This document shows positions 15,632-25,631 of a stretch of 64,000 nucleotides of DNA, in pieces. Both the position numbers and the translations under genes were made by a program. Each line of letters begins with the position of its first letter. Within the stretch, counting starts at the first letter, position 1. Under the pieces are notes generated by a model that searched no databases, was not told the DNA's origin, and saw only the letters and a program-made list of their open reading frames with translations. This stretch comes from Rhabdobacter roseus (lineage in GTDB: Bacteria; Bacteroidota; Bacteroidia; Cytophagales; Spirosomataceae): contig NZ_JACHGF010000007.1 of NCBI RefSeq assembly GCF_014202275.1, forward strand, positions 62,001 through 126,000. The letters run 5' to 3'.

Positions 15632-17194
15632 ATGAAAATTATTAGCAGAAACCTCACGAAGGACGATTACTCGGACCTGAAAACGACGATGATCGAAGCC
15701 TACCGGGGAATTGGCGGCCAGTACTGGCGCGAAGAAAAAATTGACATTCTCCTTGATAAATTTCCCGAAGGACAGCTCTGCGTGGAAGTAGACGGCAAGG
15801 TGGTGGCCTGCGCCCTGTCCATTGTGATTAATTACAATAAATTTGGCGACGAACATACCTACCAGGAAGTAACGGGCAACTACACCTTCAGTACCCACAA
15901 CCCCAAGGGCGACGTGCTCTACGGCATCGAGGTTTTTGTGCACCCCGAGTACCGCGACATGCGCCTGGGCCGCCGCCTCTACGACGCCCGCAAGGAACTT
16001 TGCGAGCGCCTGAACCTACGGAGCATCGTGGCGGGGGGACGGATTCCGAACTACAACCAGTTTTCGAATGATATATCGCCCAAGGAGTATATCGAGAAAG
16101 TGAAGCGGCGCGAGGTGTACGACTCCACGCTGTCGTTTCAGCTGGCCAACGACTTTCACGTGCGGAAGGTACTTAAAAACTACCTGCCCGGCGACACCGA
16201 GTCGAAAGACTACGCCACCCTGCTGGAGTGGAACAACATCTACTTCCAGCCCGACAAGAAAAAAACCAACGCTTCCGACTCCATCATCCGGATCGGTGTG
16301 GTGCAGTGGCAGATGCGGCTCTTCAACGACGTGCAGGACTTCTACGACCAGGTGGAATTTTTTGTGGATGCCGTGAGCTCCTACAAGGCGGATTTTATTC
16401 TGTTTCCGGAGTTTTTTAACATGCCGCTGCTGGCGGAATTCAACCACCTACCCGAGCCGCAGGCCATTCGGGAGCTGGCGGGTTATACGGAGCAGGTACG
16501 CACCAAAATGCAGGAGTTTGCGATTTCGTACAATGTCAACATTGTAGGGGGAAGCATGCCGTTGGTGGAGGAAGAAAGGCTTTATAACGCCGCCTACCTC
16601 TACCGCCGCGATGGTACTTCGGAAGAGTACCGCAAGATTCACATCACGCCCAACGAGGTGCGTCACTACGGCATGGTGGGCGGCGACGAAGTGGCGGTGT
16701 TCGACACCGACTGCGGCAAAATAGGGCTGGTGATTTGCTACGACGTGGAGTTTCCGGAGCTGAGCCGTTTGCTGGGCAAGCAGGGCATGGAGATTTTATT
16801 TGTGCCCTTCCTCACCGACACCCAAAACGGCTACATGCGCGTACGCAACTGCGCCCAGGCGCGGGCCATCGAAAACGAGTGCTACGTGGCCATTTCGGGC
16901 TGCGTGGGCAACCTGCCCAAGGTCGAAAACACCGACATCCACTTTGCGCAGTCGGCGGTCTTTACGCCTTCTGACTTTGCCTTCCCGACCAACGCCATCA
17001 AGGCCGAAGCCACGCCCAATACCGAGATGATGCTCATTGCCGACGTAGACCTGGTGCAGCTCAAGGAGTTGCACGAGCACGGCTCGGTGCAGATCATGAA
17101 AGACCGCCGCACGGACCTCTACGACGTCACGATGAAGAAGAAGTCACGCCGGGTACCTAAAGTATCCATCAACCACGTGGACGAGGTACTTTAA
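15632..17194 (+). CDS. Bifunctional GNAT acetyltransferase / carbon-nitrogen hydrolase
   Basis: The 520-residue protein fuses two domains. Residues ~1-190 form a GNAT acyltransferase, with the acetyl-CoA loop region HPEYRDMRLGRRLYDARKELC at ~104-124. Residues ~218-510 form a nitrilase-superfamily amidohydrolase with the full catalytic triad: Glu260 in LFPEFF, Lys335 in YRKIHI and Cys369 in VICYD. The pair is a known fused architecture in many bacteria; its substrate is not settled, but an acylated amine or omega-amide is plausible. It is cytoplasmic and monocistronic. A second hydrolase of the superfamily, lacking GNAT, is at 55190. Confidence 0.9.
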   Translation: MKIISRNLTKDDYSDLKTTMIEAYRGIGGQYWREEKIDILLDKFPEGQLCVEVDGKVVACALSIVINYNKFGDEHTYQEVTGNYTFSTHNPKGDVLYGIEVFVHPEYRDMRLGRRLYDARKELCERLNLRSIVAGGRIPNYNQFSNDISPKEYIEKVKRREVYDSTLSFQLANDFHVRKVLKNYLPGDTESKDYATLLEWNNIYFQPDKKKTNASDSIIRIGVVQWQMRLFNDVQDFYDQVEFFVDAVSSYKADFILFPEFFNMPLLAEFNHLPEPQAIRELAGYTEQVRTKMQEFAISYNVNIVGGSMPLVEEERLYNAAYLYRRDGTSEEYRKIHITPNEVRHYGMVGGDEVAVFDTDCGKIGLVICYDVEFPELSRLLGKQGMEILFVPFLTDTQNGYMRVRNCAQARAIENECYVAISGCVGNLPKVENTDIHFAQSAVFTPSDFAFPTNAIKAEATPNTEMMLIADVDLVQLKELHEHGSVQIMKDRRTDLYDVTMKKKSRRVPKVSINHVDEVL

Positions 17195-17349
17195 GTTGCC
17201 TTAATTGATAAAAGCTAAAGTACCTGATTGATCAAACAGGTTTGTGACTTTTTTGGTTAATCGGGTACTTTCAGTTTCTGGTTGTGAGTAAATTAACCAG
17301 GGGCTGTTCTTTTATACAAAAACAAAGTAGGGGTAGTTATGGTACTTTT

Positions 17350-18024
17350 ATGAAAGCAGGTAGCCTCATCACGTTTCTGGTATTGGTGGCGCGCATTGCG
17401 GCGGCCCAGCAAGAAATTGCGTACGATACGCTGCGGGATATTCATTACTATAACATCCAAAGCCAAAACTACGACTACCGCACCAACAACCACGAAGGTA
17501 CCCAGCACACGGTAGCCATCAAGGGGTCGGCTTTTTTGTACCAAGGCTGGCAGCCGGGCTCCATCACGCTGGACAACGGAAGTACCCTTCCCACCGAACT
17601 AAAGTTTAACCTGGTCGAAAACAGCCTTTTTCTTTCCCTCAACGGCCAGGAGCTCCTGACGCACCCCAGCCAGTTCAGCATCAAGGAGCGCGACTTCGTC
17701 CGCATCCAGCACCAATACTACGAGGTACTTCACCGGGGAAAGGTGGGGCTGCTCAAAAGCCACCGGGCGCGGCTTGAGCACATCCAGAAAAACGGCTACA
17801 ACGAATCGCTGGGCTATGACTTTGAGTACAGCCGCAACGAAAGCCTGTACCTGATCCACGACAGCGGCAGCCTGACGCCTCTGAAGCTCGGGGAGCGCAA
17901 GGTACTTTCGAGCCTGCGCGGCCACCACCAGCAAGCGCGGGCCGTGGTGCGCGAGCTGAACCTCAACCTCCGCCGTGAAGCCGACCTGAAGGTACTGCTC
18001 ACGCGGCTCGACGACTGCCCCTGA
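17350..18024 (+). CDS. Secreted protein of unknown function
   Basis: The 224-residue protein has a signal peptide (MKAGSLITFLVLVARIAAA, cut before QQE). The mature part is rich in charged and aromatic residues without recognised motifs; it contains FLYQGWQPGSITLDNGS and a basic C-terminal third. These traits recall Bacteroidota envelope proteins whose first section describes what is written on the surface, but I cannot name a family. The ATG at 17350 is chosen because it opens the signal; upstream codons do not look coding. The stop is 14 bases from the stop of the opposing hydroxylase gene. Confidence 0.6.
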   Translation: MKAGSLITFLVLVARIAAAQQEIAYDTLRDIHYYNIQSQNYDYRTNNHEGTQHTVAIKGSAFLYQGWQPGSITLDNGSTLPTELKFNLVENSLFLSLNGQELLTHPSQFSIKERDFVRIQHQYYEVLHRGKVGLLKSHRARLEHIQKNGYNESLGYDFEYSRNESLYLIHDSGSLTPLKLGERKVLSSLRGHHQQARAVVRELNLNLRREADLKVLLTRLDDCP

Positions 18025-18040
18025 TGCCTATACGCGGCCG

Positions 18041-18844
18041 TTAGGGAGGACCAAACAAAATACCCAGTACCTGCCGCAGCGACCGCGCCCGCCGCAGGTC
18101 CCGCCAGATGTCCGTCCACTCGTGGAAGTTGAGGTATACCACATTCTGTGACTCCAGCGGCTTGGTGATGCCGTAAACCGGCCGCTCATCCTCTTCCTGA
18201 AAAGTACCAAAGAGCCGATCCCAAAGTATAAAGGTCGTTCCGAAATTTTTGTCGATGTACTGTTCGTTCTTGCCGTGGTGTACGCGGTGGTGCGAGGGCG
18301 TCACGAAGACGTACTCCACCCAGCGGGGTAGTTTAGGAATTACTTCCGTATGAATCCAGAATTGGTACAGCAAGTCGAGCTGGTAGCAGGTAAAAACAAT
18401 GACCGGATGAATGCCCATGAGCCAGACCGGAATAAAAAACACGATTTTGAGGTGCTGGGTCCAGGAGTTGCGGAAAGCGGTGGAAAAATTGAGGTGCTCC
18501 GACGAATGGTGCGTCACGTGCGTGGCCCAGAGCAGCCGTACCCGGTGGCCCAGGTAGTGCGCCAGGTAGTTGCAGAAGTCAATGGCCAGGTAGGCCACTA
18601 CCCACACCCACCCGCTCGTGGGCAGCCGCCAGGGTACCAGCTCGTAAAAGAAAAGGCTCGCGCCCACGATCAGGGTTTTGAAAAGTCCGTTGATAACCAG
18701 GCTCCCCAGCCCAATGCCGAGGGAAGCCCGAAAATCCGGACCATCGTACTTTTTGTGGTCGTCGTGGCGCGTGATAAAGTATTCCAGCAGCACGGCCAGG
18801 ACAATGACCGGCGTGGCGTACAAGAGAAGGGGTTCTTGCTCCAT
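18041..18844 (-). CDS. Sterol desaturase/fatty acid hydroxylase family membrane protein, copy A
   Basis: This 267-residue protein has about four membrane segments and the three histidine clusters that hold the di-iron site: HYLGHR, HVTHHSSEH and HHRVHH. The family uses oxygen to hydroxylate or desaturate lipids such as fatty acids, ceramides or carotenoids. A close paralogue is at 56121-57020; both share YQFWIHTE, TPxHHRVHHG and WDRLFGTFQEE. The ATG at 18844 is chosen over a TTG six codons upstream. It is convergent with the secreted protein before it. In this phylum a role in sphingolipid or ornithine-lipid hydroxylation is plausible but not shown. Confidence 0.82.
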   Translation of the reverse strand: MEQEPLLLYATPVIVLAVLLEYFITRHDDHKKYDGPDFRASLGIGLGSLVINGLFKTLIVGASLFFYELVPWRLPTSGWVWVVAYLAIDFCNYLAHYLGHRVRLLWATHVTHHSSEHLNFSTAFRNSWTQHLKIVFFIPVWLMGIHPVIVFTCYQLDLLYQFWIHTEVIPKLPRWVEYVFVTPSHHRVHHGKNEQYIDKNFGTTFILWDRLFGTFQEEDERPVYGITKPLESQNVVYLNFHEWTDIWRDLRRARSLRQVLGILFGPP

Positions 18845-18949
18845 GAGGGTGTGATTTTTCAATGGCTAATAAAAAAACGAAAGGGTACTTGGTAGGTCTC
18901 GTAGGAATAGATACTCCGTAAGGCCCTACACTGTGGCAGGAGGCTAAAG

Positions 18950-19486
18950 TTAGAGTACTATTTTTTCGTAAACGGGCTGCTGGGCGCGGGTATCCATTCC
19001 GTACAGCTCAAGGTACTGTACCTTCGGCAGCAGCGCCGAGCCTGGCTCCAGCTGTACAAATATTTTTTGCAGGCTGGCCGTGCGGCCATTGATCAGCGTG
19101 AGGGCCAGCGGCTTCCCCTGCTGATAGACCAGTGTCATGGGGCGCTTCCGAAAGGCATTCAGTAGCAGCTCGTAGCGGTCGGAGGTACTTTCTTTGTGCT
19201 TGTAGCCGTAAGCCAGTTGCCACTGCATGGCGGATAGACGCTGGCGTTGGCCCGCTTCGGCATAGCGCAGCCAGTACACGTTCACGGGCTGGGCCGGGTC
19301 GAAGGTTTTGTCGGGGCGGAGGTTGGCGTCGTACACCACGGTGTTGGCGTCGTTGCTACGCTGGATGTAAAAAAGGCGGTTGGCCGAGTGCGGTGGCTCG
19401 GGAAAACGCTCCCGGCCCGACTGTGGGGCAATAAACCCCAGGCTGATCAAGCTGACCAGCGTGCTGAATAGATGTATTTTTTTCAT
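18950..19486 (-). CDS. DUF4833-like secreted protein
   Basis: The 178-residue protein starts with a signal peptide (MKKIHLFSTLVSLISLGFIA). The mature part has the pattern RLFYIQRSNDANTVVYDAN, then PVNVYWLRYAEAGQRQ and AYGYKHK, which I recognise as DUF4833, a periplasmic Bacteroidota domain of unknown role. It lies upstream of the hydroxylase gene on the same strand, separated by about 100 bases, so the two may be co-transcribed. No catalytic residues can be proposed. Confidence 0.7.
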   Translation of the reverse strand: MKKIHLFSTLVSLISLGFIAPQSGRERFPEPPHSANRLFYIQRSNDANTVVYDANLRPDKTFDPAQPVNVYWLRYAEAGQRQRLSAMQWQLAYGYKHKESTSDRYELLLNAFRKRPMTLVYQQGKPLALTLINGRTASLQKIFVQLEPGSALLPKVQYLELYGMDTRAQQPVYEKIVL

Positions 19487-19575
19487 GGCTAATGGAAACT
19501 TACTTTTTAGGGTAGTTGCTTTATTGACAACCCAGGAAAAGAATACCCTCTGCTTTAGCCAAAAAAAATTTAAAT

Positions 19576-20493
19576 TTATTTTACCAACCCCAGGGCCCGG
19601 CCCGCTTCCAGGGGCCGGTCGGTGGAGAGTACGTCGGCACCATTTTCCACAAATTTGCGGTAAGTCGCGTCGCCGCGGGCTTCGGCCATTTTATCCAGGT
19701 TGCCCAAAGTACCCAGGATCGTCATGATGCCTCTTTTGTGCAGAAATTCGTAGAGATCCGCCGAAGGCTCCCGCACGCCCACGAAAGCCACCATGCGGTG
19801 GTCGGGGACGCCCGCTTCGCGCAGCCGCTGGTACTCCTCCTCATTCCGGATCGTGACGGAGATCATCAGGTCGGGGTCCAGCCGGTGGACGAGCGCCGCC
19901 TGGGCTACATTATAAGTAATAATGGCGGCGTAAGGCTGCGCTTTGGCCTCCTGCACGGCCTCCACCACCCGGTGGTAGGGTACGTTGCGTTTGACGTCCA
20001 GGGTGTAAAGTACCCGCCCGCGCCCCCACTTCAGGACGTCGGCCAGGGAAGGTACCTTGTAGCGGGTGATATGCCCGCGGTGGTCTTTGAGATACAGCGA
20101 CTGCCCGTAGGCCCAGCTCTGCTCCGCCACCGCCCCCGAGCCCGTGGTGGTGCGCTCGTAGGTGTCGTCGTGCATCATCAGAAGTACGCCGTCTTTGGTC
20201 AATGAAATATCACACTCCACTACCAGAGGTACCTTGCGGTGGAGGATTCCCCAAGGAAGCCCTTTCCTGTGCGAAAAGTGACGCGCCAGGAAAGCAAAGG
20301 ACTCGAGGCAATTTTCGGGATAGCCCGCGTAGCTCCCGCCGCCCCGGTGCGCACTGATGAGCGGCGGGCGGCTGGGCTCGTAGCGCAGGTACTTGGGAAG
20401 CGTGTGCGAACGTAAGAAAGTCCGCGGGGCCCGGGGCGTACAGGCCGCCAGGGCCAGGCATATAGCCGTTAAATAAAGAAATCGACGAAACAT
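19576..20493 (-). CDS. Glycerophosphodiester phosphodiesterase lipoprotein
   Basis: The 305-residue protein carries a lipoprotein signal (CLALAAC) and a GDPD TIM barrel. Catalytic marks are the first His-Arg pair in ISAHRGGGS, the Glu in ENCLESF, the metal Glu and Asp in VECDISLTKDGVLLMMHDD, and KRNVPYH. GDPDs split deacylated phospholipid diesters into glycerol-3-phosphate and an alcohol. Here the lipid anchor suggests a periplasmic or surface enzyme. The C-terminus holds VDVLST-like NGADVLSTDRPLEA, typical of the family. An ATG five codons upstream is also possible. Monocistronic. Confidence 0.85.
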   Translation of the reverse strand: MFRRFLYLTAICLALAACTPRAPRTFLRSHTLPKYLRYEPSRPPLISAHRGGGSYAGYPENCLESFAFLARHFSHRKGLPWGILHRKVPLVVECDISLTKDGVLLMMHDDTYERTTTGSGAVAEQSWAYGQSLYLKDHRGHITRYKVPSLADVLKWGRGRVLYTLDVKRNVPYHRVVEAVQEAKAQPYAAIITYNVAQAALVHRLDPDLMISVTIRNEEEYQRLREAGVPDHRMVAFVGVREPSADLYEFLHKRGIMTILGTLGNLDKMAEARGDATYRKFVENGADVLSTDRPLEAGRALGLVK

Positions 20494-20679
20494 AAAGTAC
20501 CTACCCATAATCTAGAGCCACGGTGGCCAAGGTACAAAGAACGTTAAAACCCGCCGTTTCGCCATTCATCCTTTCCATCTTCCTTTCCTGTACTTTGTTA
20601 TACATAGTACCTTCCTATACCCCAACTTTGTAGAGTCAATAAGGACAACCAGTAACTAAACTTAAAAAAACAAATAGCC

Positions 20680-21060
20680 ATGAAAACTTCATTCAAAACC
20701 CTGATTTGCGCTTTGGCCCTGAGTACTACCGTTGCTTTTGCCGGTACCGAAAAAGAAACCAACAAGCCTACTACCTTTGCCACGGGCGTTTATGCTACCA
20801 ACAGCGGTAAAATAAGCGTTGGTATCGAAAAAGAAGCCGGTGTAGCCACCACCATTCTGCTCCGTAACGCCCTGGGTGACATCATTCACAGCGAGCACGT
20901 GAGTAAAAAACAAACCAAGTACCAGGGCAAATTTGATGTAAGCGAATTGCAGCCCGGCCAGTACACCCTGGAGGTAGTAGCCAACGGAGAGAAAGAAGTA
21001 AAAAGCTTCACGATCAGTGCTCCCAAGGTAGTTGCCGAACGTACCATTGCCATTCAATAA
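20680..21060 (+). CDS. Small secreted protein with a C-terminal sorting-like beta domain
   Basis: The 126-residue protein has a signal peptide ending in TTVAFAG. The mature part is a short beta-sandwich: it ends with DVSELQPGQYTLEVVANGEKEVKSF, which resembles the C-terminal Por-secretion/Ig-like tail of Bacteroidota proteins, although no cargo domain is attached. Such small periplasmic proteins are common in Cytophagales and uncharacterised. Start and length look natural, with an ATG 20 bases past a short AT leader. Confidence 0.6.
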   Translation: MKTSFKTLICALALSTTVAFAGTEKETNKPTTFATGVYATNSGKISVGIEKEAGVATTILLRNALGDIIHSEHVSKKQTKYQGKFDVSELQPGQYTLEVVANGEKEVKSFTISAPKVVAERTIAIQ

Positions 21061-21170
21061 GCATAGAAATGAAACAACCCTGGGTTGGCTGTTCATGGAG
21101 GCTTCGGGCCGTTTATCCCACAGCTATTCCGCTCATGCACTTCGCAAAATACAATTAGGCCGCGCTACCC

Positions 21171-21178
21171 TATTTTTG
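21171..21178 (+). promoter_or_regulatory. Candidate -7 element
   Basis: TATTTTTG matches TAnnTTTG exactly, 50 bases before the ATG of the small secreted protein at 21228. No -33 element is evident. Confidence 0.45.
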
Positions 21179-21227
21179 CAAAGTCGTTGAAGAACAACGA
21201 ATAGCCAACCCAATATTTAAAAAAGCC

Positions 21228-21506
21228 ATGAAAAATATACTTAAAAATTCCATTTTTGCCCTAGCGCTTATTAGCTCAGCTACCCTGGCCAGCGCCAACA
21301 ACGACAAGGATTCCATCCGTACCGCGCAGCCCGTAAAAGAAAGCCCTAAAACGGCTCAAATTGAAAAAGTACTGCCGCGCTACGTGGCGACCGAAGATAC
21401 CCAGGTACTGCCTCAGGCCAAACTACGTACCCTCCCTACAAAACGCTCGTACAGCCCCGAGCAAAAAGCCGCGCTGGTAGAGCTTTCTTTACAAAGTACC
21501 CGGTAA
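21228..21506 (+). CDS. Small secreted protein of unknown function
   Basis: The 92-residue product has a signal peptide (MKNILKNSIFALALISSATLASA) and a short, charged, low-complexity mature part of ~69 residues without cysteine. It follows the small secreted protein at 20680 with its own promoter candidate, and the two signal peptides are similar in build. It ends before a strong terminator shared with leuS. No family recognised; it could be a short structural or regulatory periplasmic peptide. Confidence 0.5.
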   Translation: MKNILKNSIFALALISSATLASANNDKDSIRTAQPVKESPKTAQIEKVLPRYVATEDTQVLPQAKLRTLPTKRSYSPEQKAALVELSLQSTR

Positions 21507-21597
21507 AGCATTACCGGAAAAAAGTACCCTTTGAAGGGAATAGATAGAAAAATAGGTTGTGAAGTCTGGCCGGGCAACCGGCCGGATCGTAGTCAGC

Positions 21598-21634
21598 AAA
21601 CCGGGAAGGGCCAAGGCCTTTCCCGGTTTTGTTT
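21598..21634. terminator. Intrinsic terminator between convergent genes
   Basis: Arms 21598-21611 and 21616-21629 make a 14-bp stem with one G-T pair and a four-base loop, followed by TTTTGTTTT on the plus strand and preceded by AAA for the leuS side. Confidence 0.85.
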
Positions 21635-21640
21635 TGGCCT

Positions 21641-24508
21641 CTAGATCACCACGTTGACGATGCGCTTGGGTACTACGATCACTTTTTTGGGCGTTTTGCC
21701 TTCCAGCCATTTTTGTACGGCTTCGTTGGCCAGTACCTCCTTCTCGATGTCGGGCGCGGCGGTATCAAGCGCAAAGGGGATGGTGGCCCGTACCTTGCCG
21801 TTGATCTGGATGGGGTACTCAAAGATGTCGTCGATGACGTACTGCTGCTCCCATTGCGGGAAAGCCGCCCGCGAAACGGTACCTTCGGCGTTGCCGAGGG
21901 CCGCCCACAGCTCTTCGGAGATGTGCGGCGCGTAGGGCGACAAAAGTACCACCAGCTCCTGCAAAATGGCCCGCTTGCTGCACTTCAAAGTACCTAGCTC
22001 ATTCACGCACACCATAAAAGCGCTCACGGCGGTATTGAACGAGAAGCTCTCGATGTCCTCCTGTACTTTCTTGATGGTTTTGTGAAGTACCTTGAGTTCG
22101 TCTTTGGTAGGTACTTCGTCCTTGACGAGCCACTGCCCGTTGTCGTTGTAGAACAAGCGCCAGAACTTCCGGATGAAGCGGTAGGTACCGTCGATGCCGC
22201 TGGTGTTCCAGGGCTTGGCCTGGTCGATGGGCCCCAAGAACATTTCGTACAGCCGCAGCGTGTCGGCCCCGTAGCGAGCCACGATATCGTCGGGGTTCAC
22301 GACGTTGAACTTCGACTTGGACATTTTCTCGACCTCGGTTCCACACAGGTACCTGCCGTCGGCCTCCAGGATAAACTCGGCGTTTTCGCCCGCGATGTCG
22401 GGACGCGTGGCTTTGAATTTCTCCAAATCCAGTACGTCGTTTTCTACAATGTTAACGTCTACGTGCAGGGCCGATACCTCATACTGCTCTTTCAGTCCCG
22501 CACTCACAAAAACAGGCTTGCTATAATCGGTACTTTTCAGGCGGTACACAAAGCTGCTCCGCCCCTGAATCATGCCCTGGTTGATAAGCTTCTTGAAAGG
22601 CTCTTCCTCGGGTACGTAGCCACGGTCTTTCAGGAATTTATTCCAAAAGCGGCTGTAGAGCAGGTGGCCGGTGGCGTGCTCGGTACCACCGATGTACAGA
22701 TCCACGTCGCGCCAGTAGTTAATGGCCTCGGGCGAGGCAAAGGCCTGGTCGTTTTGGGCGTCCATGTAGCGGTACCAGTACCAGCTGCTCCCGGCCCAGC
22801 CGGGCATGGTACTGAGCTCGTATTCGTGCGCGCCCTGGTACTTCCAGCCTTCGGCCCGGCCCAGCGGCGGTTCGCCGGTTTCGGTGGGCAGGTACTTGTC
22901 TACGGCGGGGAGTTCCAGCGGCAGGGTACTTTCGTCGATGAGGTACGGAAGTACTTCGCCCAGTCTATTTTTTTGGTAATAAACGGGCACGGGCTCGCCC
23001 CAGTAGCGCTGGCGGCTGAAGACCGCGTCGCGGAGGCGGTAGTTGATCTTGCTTTTGCCCAGTCCTTTTTCTTCCAGGTACTGCACCAGCACCGGCAGCG
23101 CCTCCTGGTACGTCAGGCCGTCGATAATTCCCGAGTTGATGTAGCGGCCTTCCTTGGTGGCGTCGGCCTGGGTGTCGATGTCCTTCTGCGCGTCCAGAAT
23201 CGGTACGATGGGCAAGCCAAAGTGCGTGGCGAAGTTCCAGTCGCGCTGGTCGCCGGAGGGTACCGCCATCACCGCGCCCGTGCCGTAGCCCGCCAGGACG
23301 TAGTCGGCGATGTAGACGGGTACTTTCGCGCCGCTGAACGGATTGATCACGTACGCGCCCGTAAACGCCCCCGACACCGTTTTGACGTCGGCCATACGGT
23401 CGCGCTCGGAGCGCTTTTTGGTACTTTCAATATAAGACTCGATCTCGCCCTTTTGCTCCGGCGTAGTAATGATATGTACCAGCTCGTGCTCCGGGGCCAG
23501 TACCATGAACGTCACGCCGTAGATGGTATCCAGGCGGGTCGTAAACACCTCCACCGCCAGCGGCTGGGGCGTGGGCGTTTGGGGCACTTCGGCGGCGGGC
23601 TCGTGCTCCGTAGGTTGTACTTTTTGTTCCAGCTCAAACTTCACCAGCGCGCCCACGGAGCGGCCGATCCAGTTGCGCTGCTGTTCCTTGAGCGAGTCCG
23701 TCCAGTCGATGGCGTCCAGGCCGTCGAGCAGGCGCTGGGCGTAGGCCGTGATGCGCATCATCCACTGGCGCATGAGCTTCTGTTCCACCGGAAAACCGCC
23801 GCGCTCCGACAGCCCGTCCTTCACTTCGTCGTTGGAAAGTACCGAGCCCAGGCCCGCGCACCAGTTCACGGTGGCGTCGGCCACGTAGGTGAGGCGGTAG
23901 TGGAGCGTCAGCCGGTACTGTTCCTGCTCGCCGAGGGCGTTCCACTGCTCCGCCGTGAAGCGAGGCATGTCGTCGTCGCAGGGCGCATTGACGGTGGCGT
24001 TGCCGTTGGCTTTAAATTGCTCGATGAGGGTCTCGATGGGCTCGGCGCGGTTGGTGTCGTTGTTGTACCAGCTTCGAAAGAGCTCCATAAAAATCCACTG
24101 CGTCCAGCGGTAGTAGCCGGGGTCGGAGGTACGTACCTCGCGGCTCCAGTCGTAGCTAAAGCCCAGGTTTTTGAGCTGGCCAATGTACCGGCTGATGTTT
24201 TCTTCGGTGGTGAGGGCCGGGTGCTGGCCGGTCTGGATGGCGTACTGCTCGGCGGGCAGGCCAAAGCTGTCGAAGCCCATCGGGTGCAGTACGTTGTAGC
24301 CCCGCAGCCGCTTGTAGCGGGCGTAGATGTCGGAGGCAATGTACCCCAGCGGATGCCCCACGTGCAGCCCCGCCCCCGACGGGTAGGGAAACATATCCAG
24401 CACGTAGTACTTGGGTTTGGCCGACTGGTTCTCGACCCGGTAGGTTTGTTCTTTTTCCCAGAACTGCTGCCACTTTTGTTCAATCGCGCGGGGGTTGTAC
24501 TCGCTCAT
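21641..24508 (-). CDS. leuS: Leucyl-tRNA synthetase
   Basis: The 955-residue class Ia synthetase charges tRNA-Leu with leucine. The HIGH signature appears as HVGHPLGY at ~46 and KMSKS at ~728. Between them are the CP1 editing domain, which hydrolyses mischarged tRNA, with [19 protein letters not shown] and the conserved [14 protein letters not shown], and the zinc-less leucine-specific insert region. The C-terminal tRNA-binding part ends in [10 protein letters not shown]. Length is normal for this phylum. The start [14 protein letters not shown] is typical; an upstream in-frame start would overlap the promoter. It is transcribed alone, convergent with the small secreted genes. Confidence 0.97.
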   Translation of the reverse strand: MSEYNPRAIEQKWQQFWEKEQTYRVENQSAKPKYYVLDMFPYPSGAGLHVGHPLGYIASDIYARYKRLRGYNVLHPMGFDSFGLPAEQYAIQTGQHPALTTEENISRYIGQLKNLGFSYDWSREVRTSDPGYYRWTQWIFMELFRSWYNNDTNRAEPIETLIEQFKANGNATVNAPCDDDMPRFTAEQWNALGEQEQYRLTLHYRLTYVADATVNWCAGLGSVLSNDEVKDGLSERGGFPVEQKLMRQWMMRITAYAQRLLDGLDAIDWTDSLKEQQRNWIGRSVGALVKFELEQKVQPTEHEPAAEVPQTPTPQPLAVEVFTTRLDTIYGVTFMVLAPEHELVHIITTPEQKGEIESYIESTKKRSERDRMADVKTVSGAFTGAYVINPFSGAKVPVYIADYVLAGYGTGAVMAVPSGDQRDWNFATHFGLPIVPILDAQKDIDTQADATKEGRYINSGIIDGLTYQEALPVLVQYLEEKGLGKSKINYRLRDAVFSRQRYWGEPVPVYYQKNRLGEVLPYLIDESTLPLELPAVDKYLPTETGEPPLGRAEGWKYQGAHEYELSTMPGWAGSSWYWYRYMDAQNDQAFASPEAINYWRDVDLYIGGTEHATGHLLYSRFWNKFLKDRGYVPEEEPFKKLINQGMIQGRSSFVYRLKSTDYSKPVFVSAGLKEQYEVSALHVDVNIVENDVLDLEKFKATRPDIAGENAEFILEADGRYLCGTEVEKMSKSKFNVVNPDDIVARYGADTLRLYEMFLGPIDQAKPWNTSGIDGTYRFIRKFWRLFYNDNGQWLVKDEVPTKDELKVLHKTIKKVQEDIESFSFNTAVSAFMVCVNELGTLKCSKRAILQELVVLLSPYAPHISEELWAALGNAEGTVSRAAFPQWEQQYVIDDIFEYPIQINGKVRATIPFALDTAAPDIEKEVLANEAVQKWLEGKTPKKVIVVPKRIVNVVI

Positions 24509-24556
24509 TCGTTTATTATTTCGGTGTTTTTTGAAATTTCTCCTACTTAGTGGCCG

Positions 24557-24564
24557 CAAAAATA
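24557..24564 (-). promoter_or_regulatory. Candidate -7 element of leuS
   Basis: On the minus strand TATTTTTG is an exact match to TAnnTTTG, about 50 bases upstream of the leuS ATG. Confidence 0.45.
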
Positions 24565-24823
24565 GCGTTTTTACCCACAAATGCCGACGCTTCGGTTCGT
24601 AACCTTTTTTGCAACGGCGCGTAGGGGAAAGTACCCCCTGGGTTGTCTCCGAAAAAAGGCAGAGCTATCTCTTACGCCCACCCCGCATCCCGAACTGCAT
24701 GAAACACGTCTAAAGTACCCCCTGGGGAAACCGCTACCCAAAAACGACCCCTCTGTGGCATCAGTAGAATGGGTACGGCTTTTATTCATTGACTCATCAA
24801 ACCAACAAACCAAGAAAGTACCC

Positions 24824-25489
24824 ATGAAAAAAGCATTATTCGTGGCTTTGGCCACGCTGCTCAGCTACGCCGCTTCGGCCCAATATGACCCCTATTTCCG
24901 CTTCGGTCTCAAAGGGGGTGCTAATTTATCCAACATCCAGGGCAATGACCTCTCGCTCAACGCGGGCGGTACGGCCTTTAATTTTAAGGATAATGACAAC
25001 CGCTCCTGGGGTTTTGCCGGGGGGATTTTTATGCGTTTCGGCCGGAAGTTTTACGTACAGCCCGAAATCCTGCTGTCGCAGAAGGGCGGTGAGTTTAACG
25101 TGTACCGCGACGGCCTGACGCCCGACGGAAAGTTTGACGTGCGTTTTACCAACCTGGACGTACCTATCCTACTCGGGGGGCGCTTTGCGCGTTTTTTCCG
25201 GATTAACGCCGGGCCCATGGTAACCTTCCGCATGGCCGACAACGGCAAGCTGGGTCAGTCTTTTGAAGACTATACGGGTACCCAAACCGAAGACATCTTC
25301 AACAACCGCACGGCCTTTGGCTACCAGGCGGGCGTGGGCCTGGACCTGGGCCGGGTGAGTCTGGACGTGCGCTACGAGGGAAATTTCAACGACGTGGTCA
25401 ACCTCCGCTTCAACGACCTTAACACCGAGGCGAAGTTTGGCCGCAAAAGCAATCTTTGGCAAGCTACCATCGGGATCGCTTTGTTTTAG
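24824..25489 (+). CDS. Porin-family outer-membrane beta-barrel protein (PorT-like)
   Basis: The 221-residue protein has a signal peptide (MKKALFVALATLLSYAASAQ) followed by the PF13568-type barrel: FGLKGGANLSNI at the first strand, GGIFMRFGRKFYVQPEILLSQKGG, LDVPILLGGRF and the terminal aromatic strand SNLWQATIGIALF. This is the common Bacteroidota PorT/outer-membrane family of unknown transport role. The ATG at 24824 opens the signal; a long upstream open frame is not coding. It is divergent from leuS and closed by a terminator. Confidence 0.85.
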   Translation: MKKALFVALATLLSYAASAQYDPYFRFGLKGGANLSNIQGNDLSLNAGGTAFNFKDNDNRSWGFAGGIFMRFGRKFYVQPEILLSQKGGEFNVYRDGLTPDGKFDVRFTNLDVPILLGGRFARFFRINAGPMVTFRMADNGKLGQSFEDYTGTQTEDIFNNRTAFGYQAGVGLDLGRVSLDVRYEGNFNDVVNLRFNDLNTEAKFGRKSNLWQATIGIALF

Positions 25490-25505
25490 AAACTTATTGA
25501 ATACC

Positions 25506-25550
25506 AAAAAAGAGGAAGCAGGTACCTTTGCACCCGCCTCCTCTTTTTTT
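25506..25550 (+). terminator. Intrinsic terminator of the barrel gene
   Basis: An A-rich/GAGGA arm (25506-25523) pairs with CCTCCTC and a run of seven T (25532-25550), with two mismatches in an 18-bp stem. Confidence 0.75.
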
Positions 25551-25631
25551 ATTCTGGGAATGATTGATTGGCGCGCAATTCCAATTAAACTATCTTGCGG
25601 GAACATGGTCTGACTGACAAAAAAACCCGCT

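Noticed and set aside
22082-24550. 822-codon open frame on the plus strand
   Set aside because: It is antisense to leuS, whose motifs and length are complete; GC-rich third positions in leuS keep the opposite frame open.
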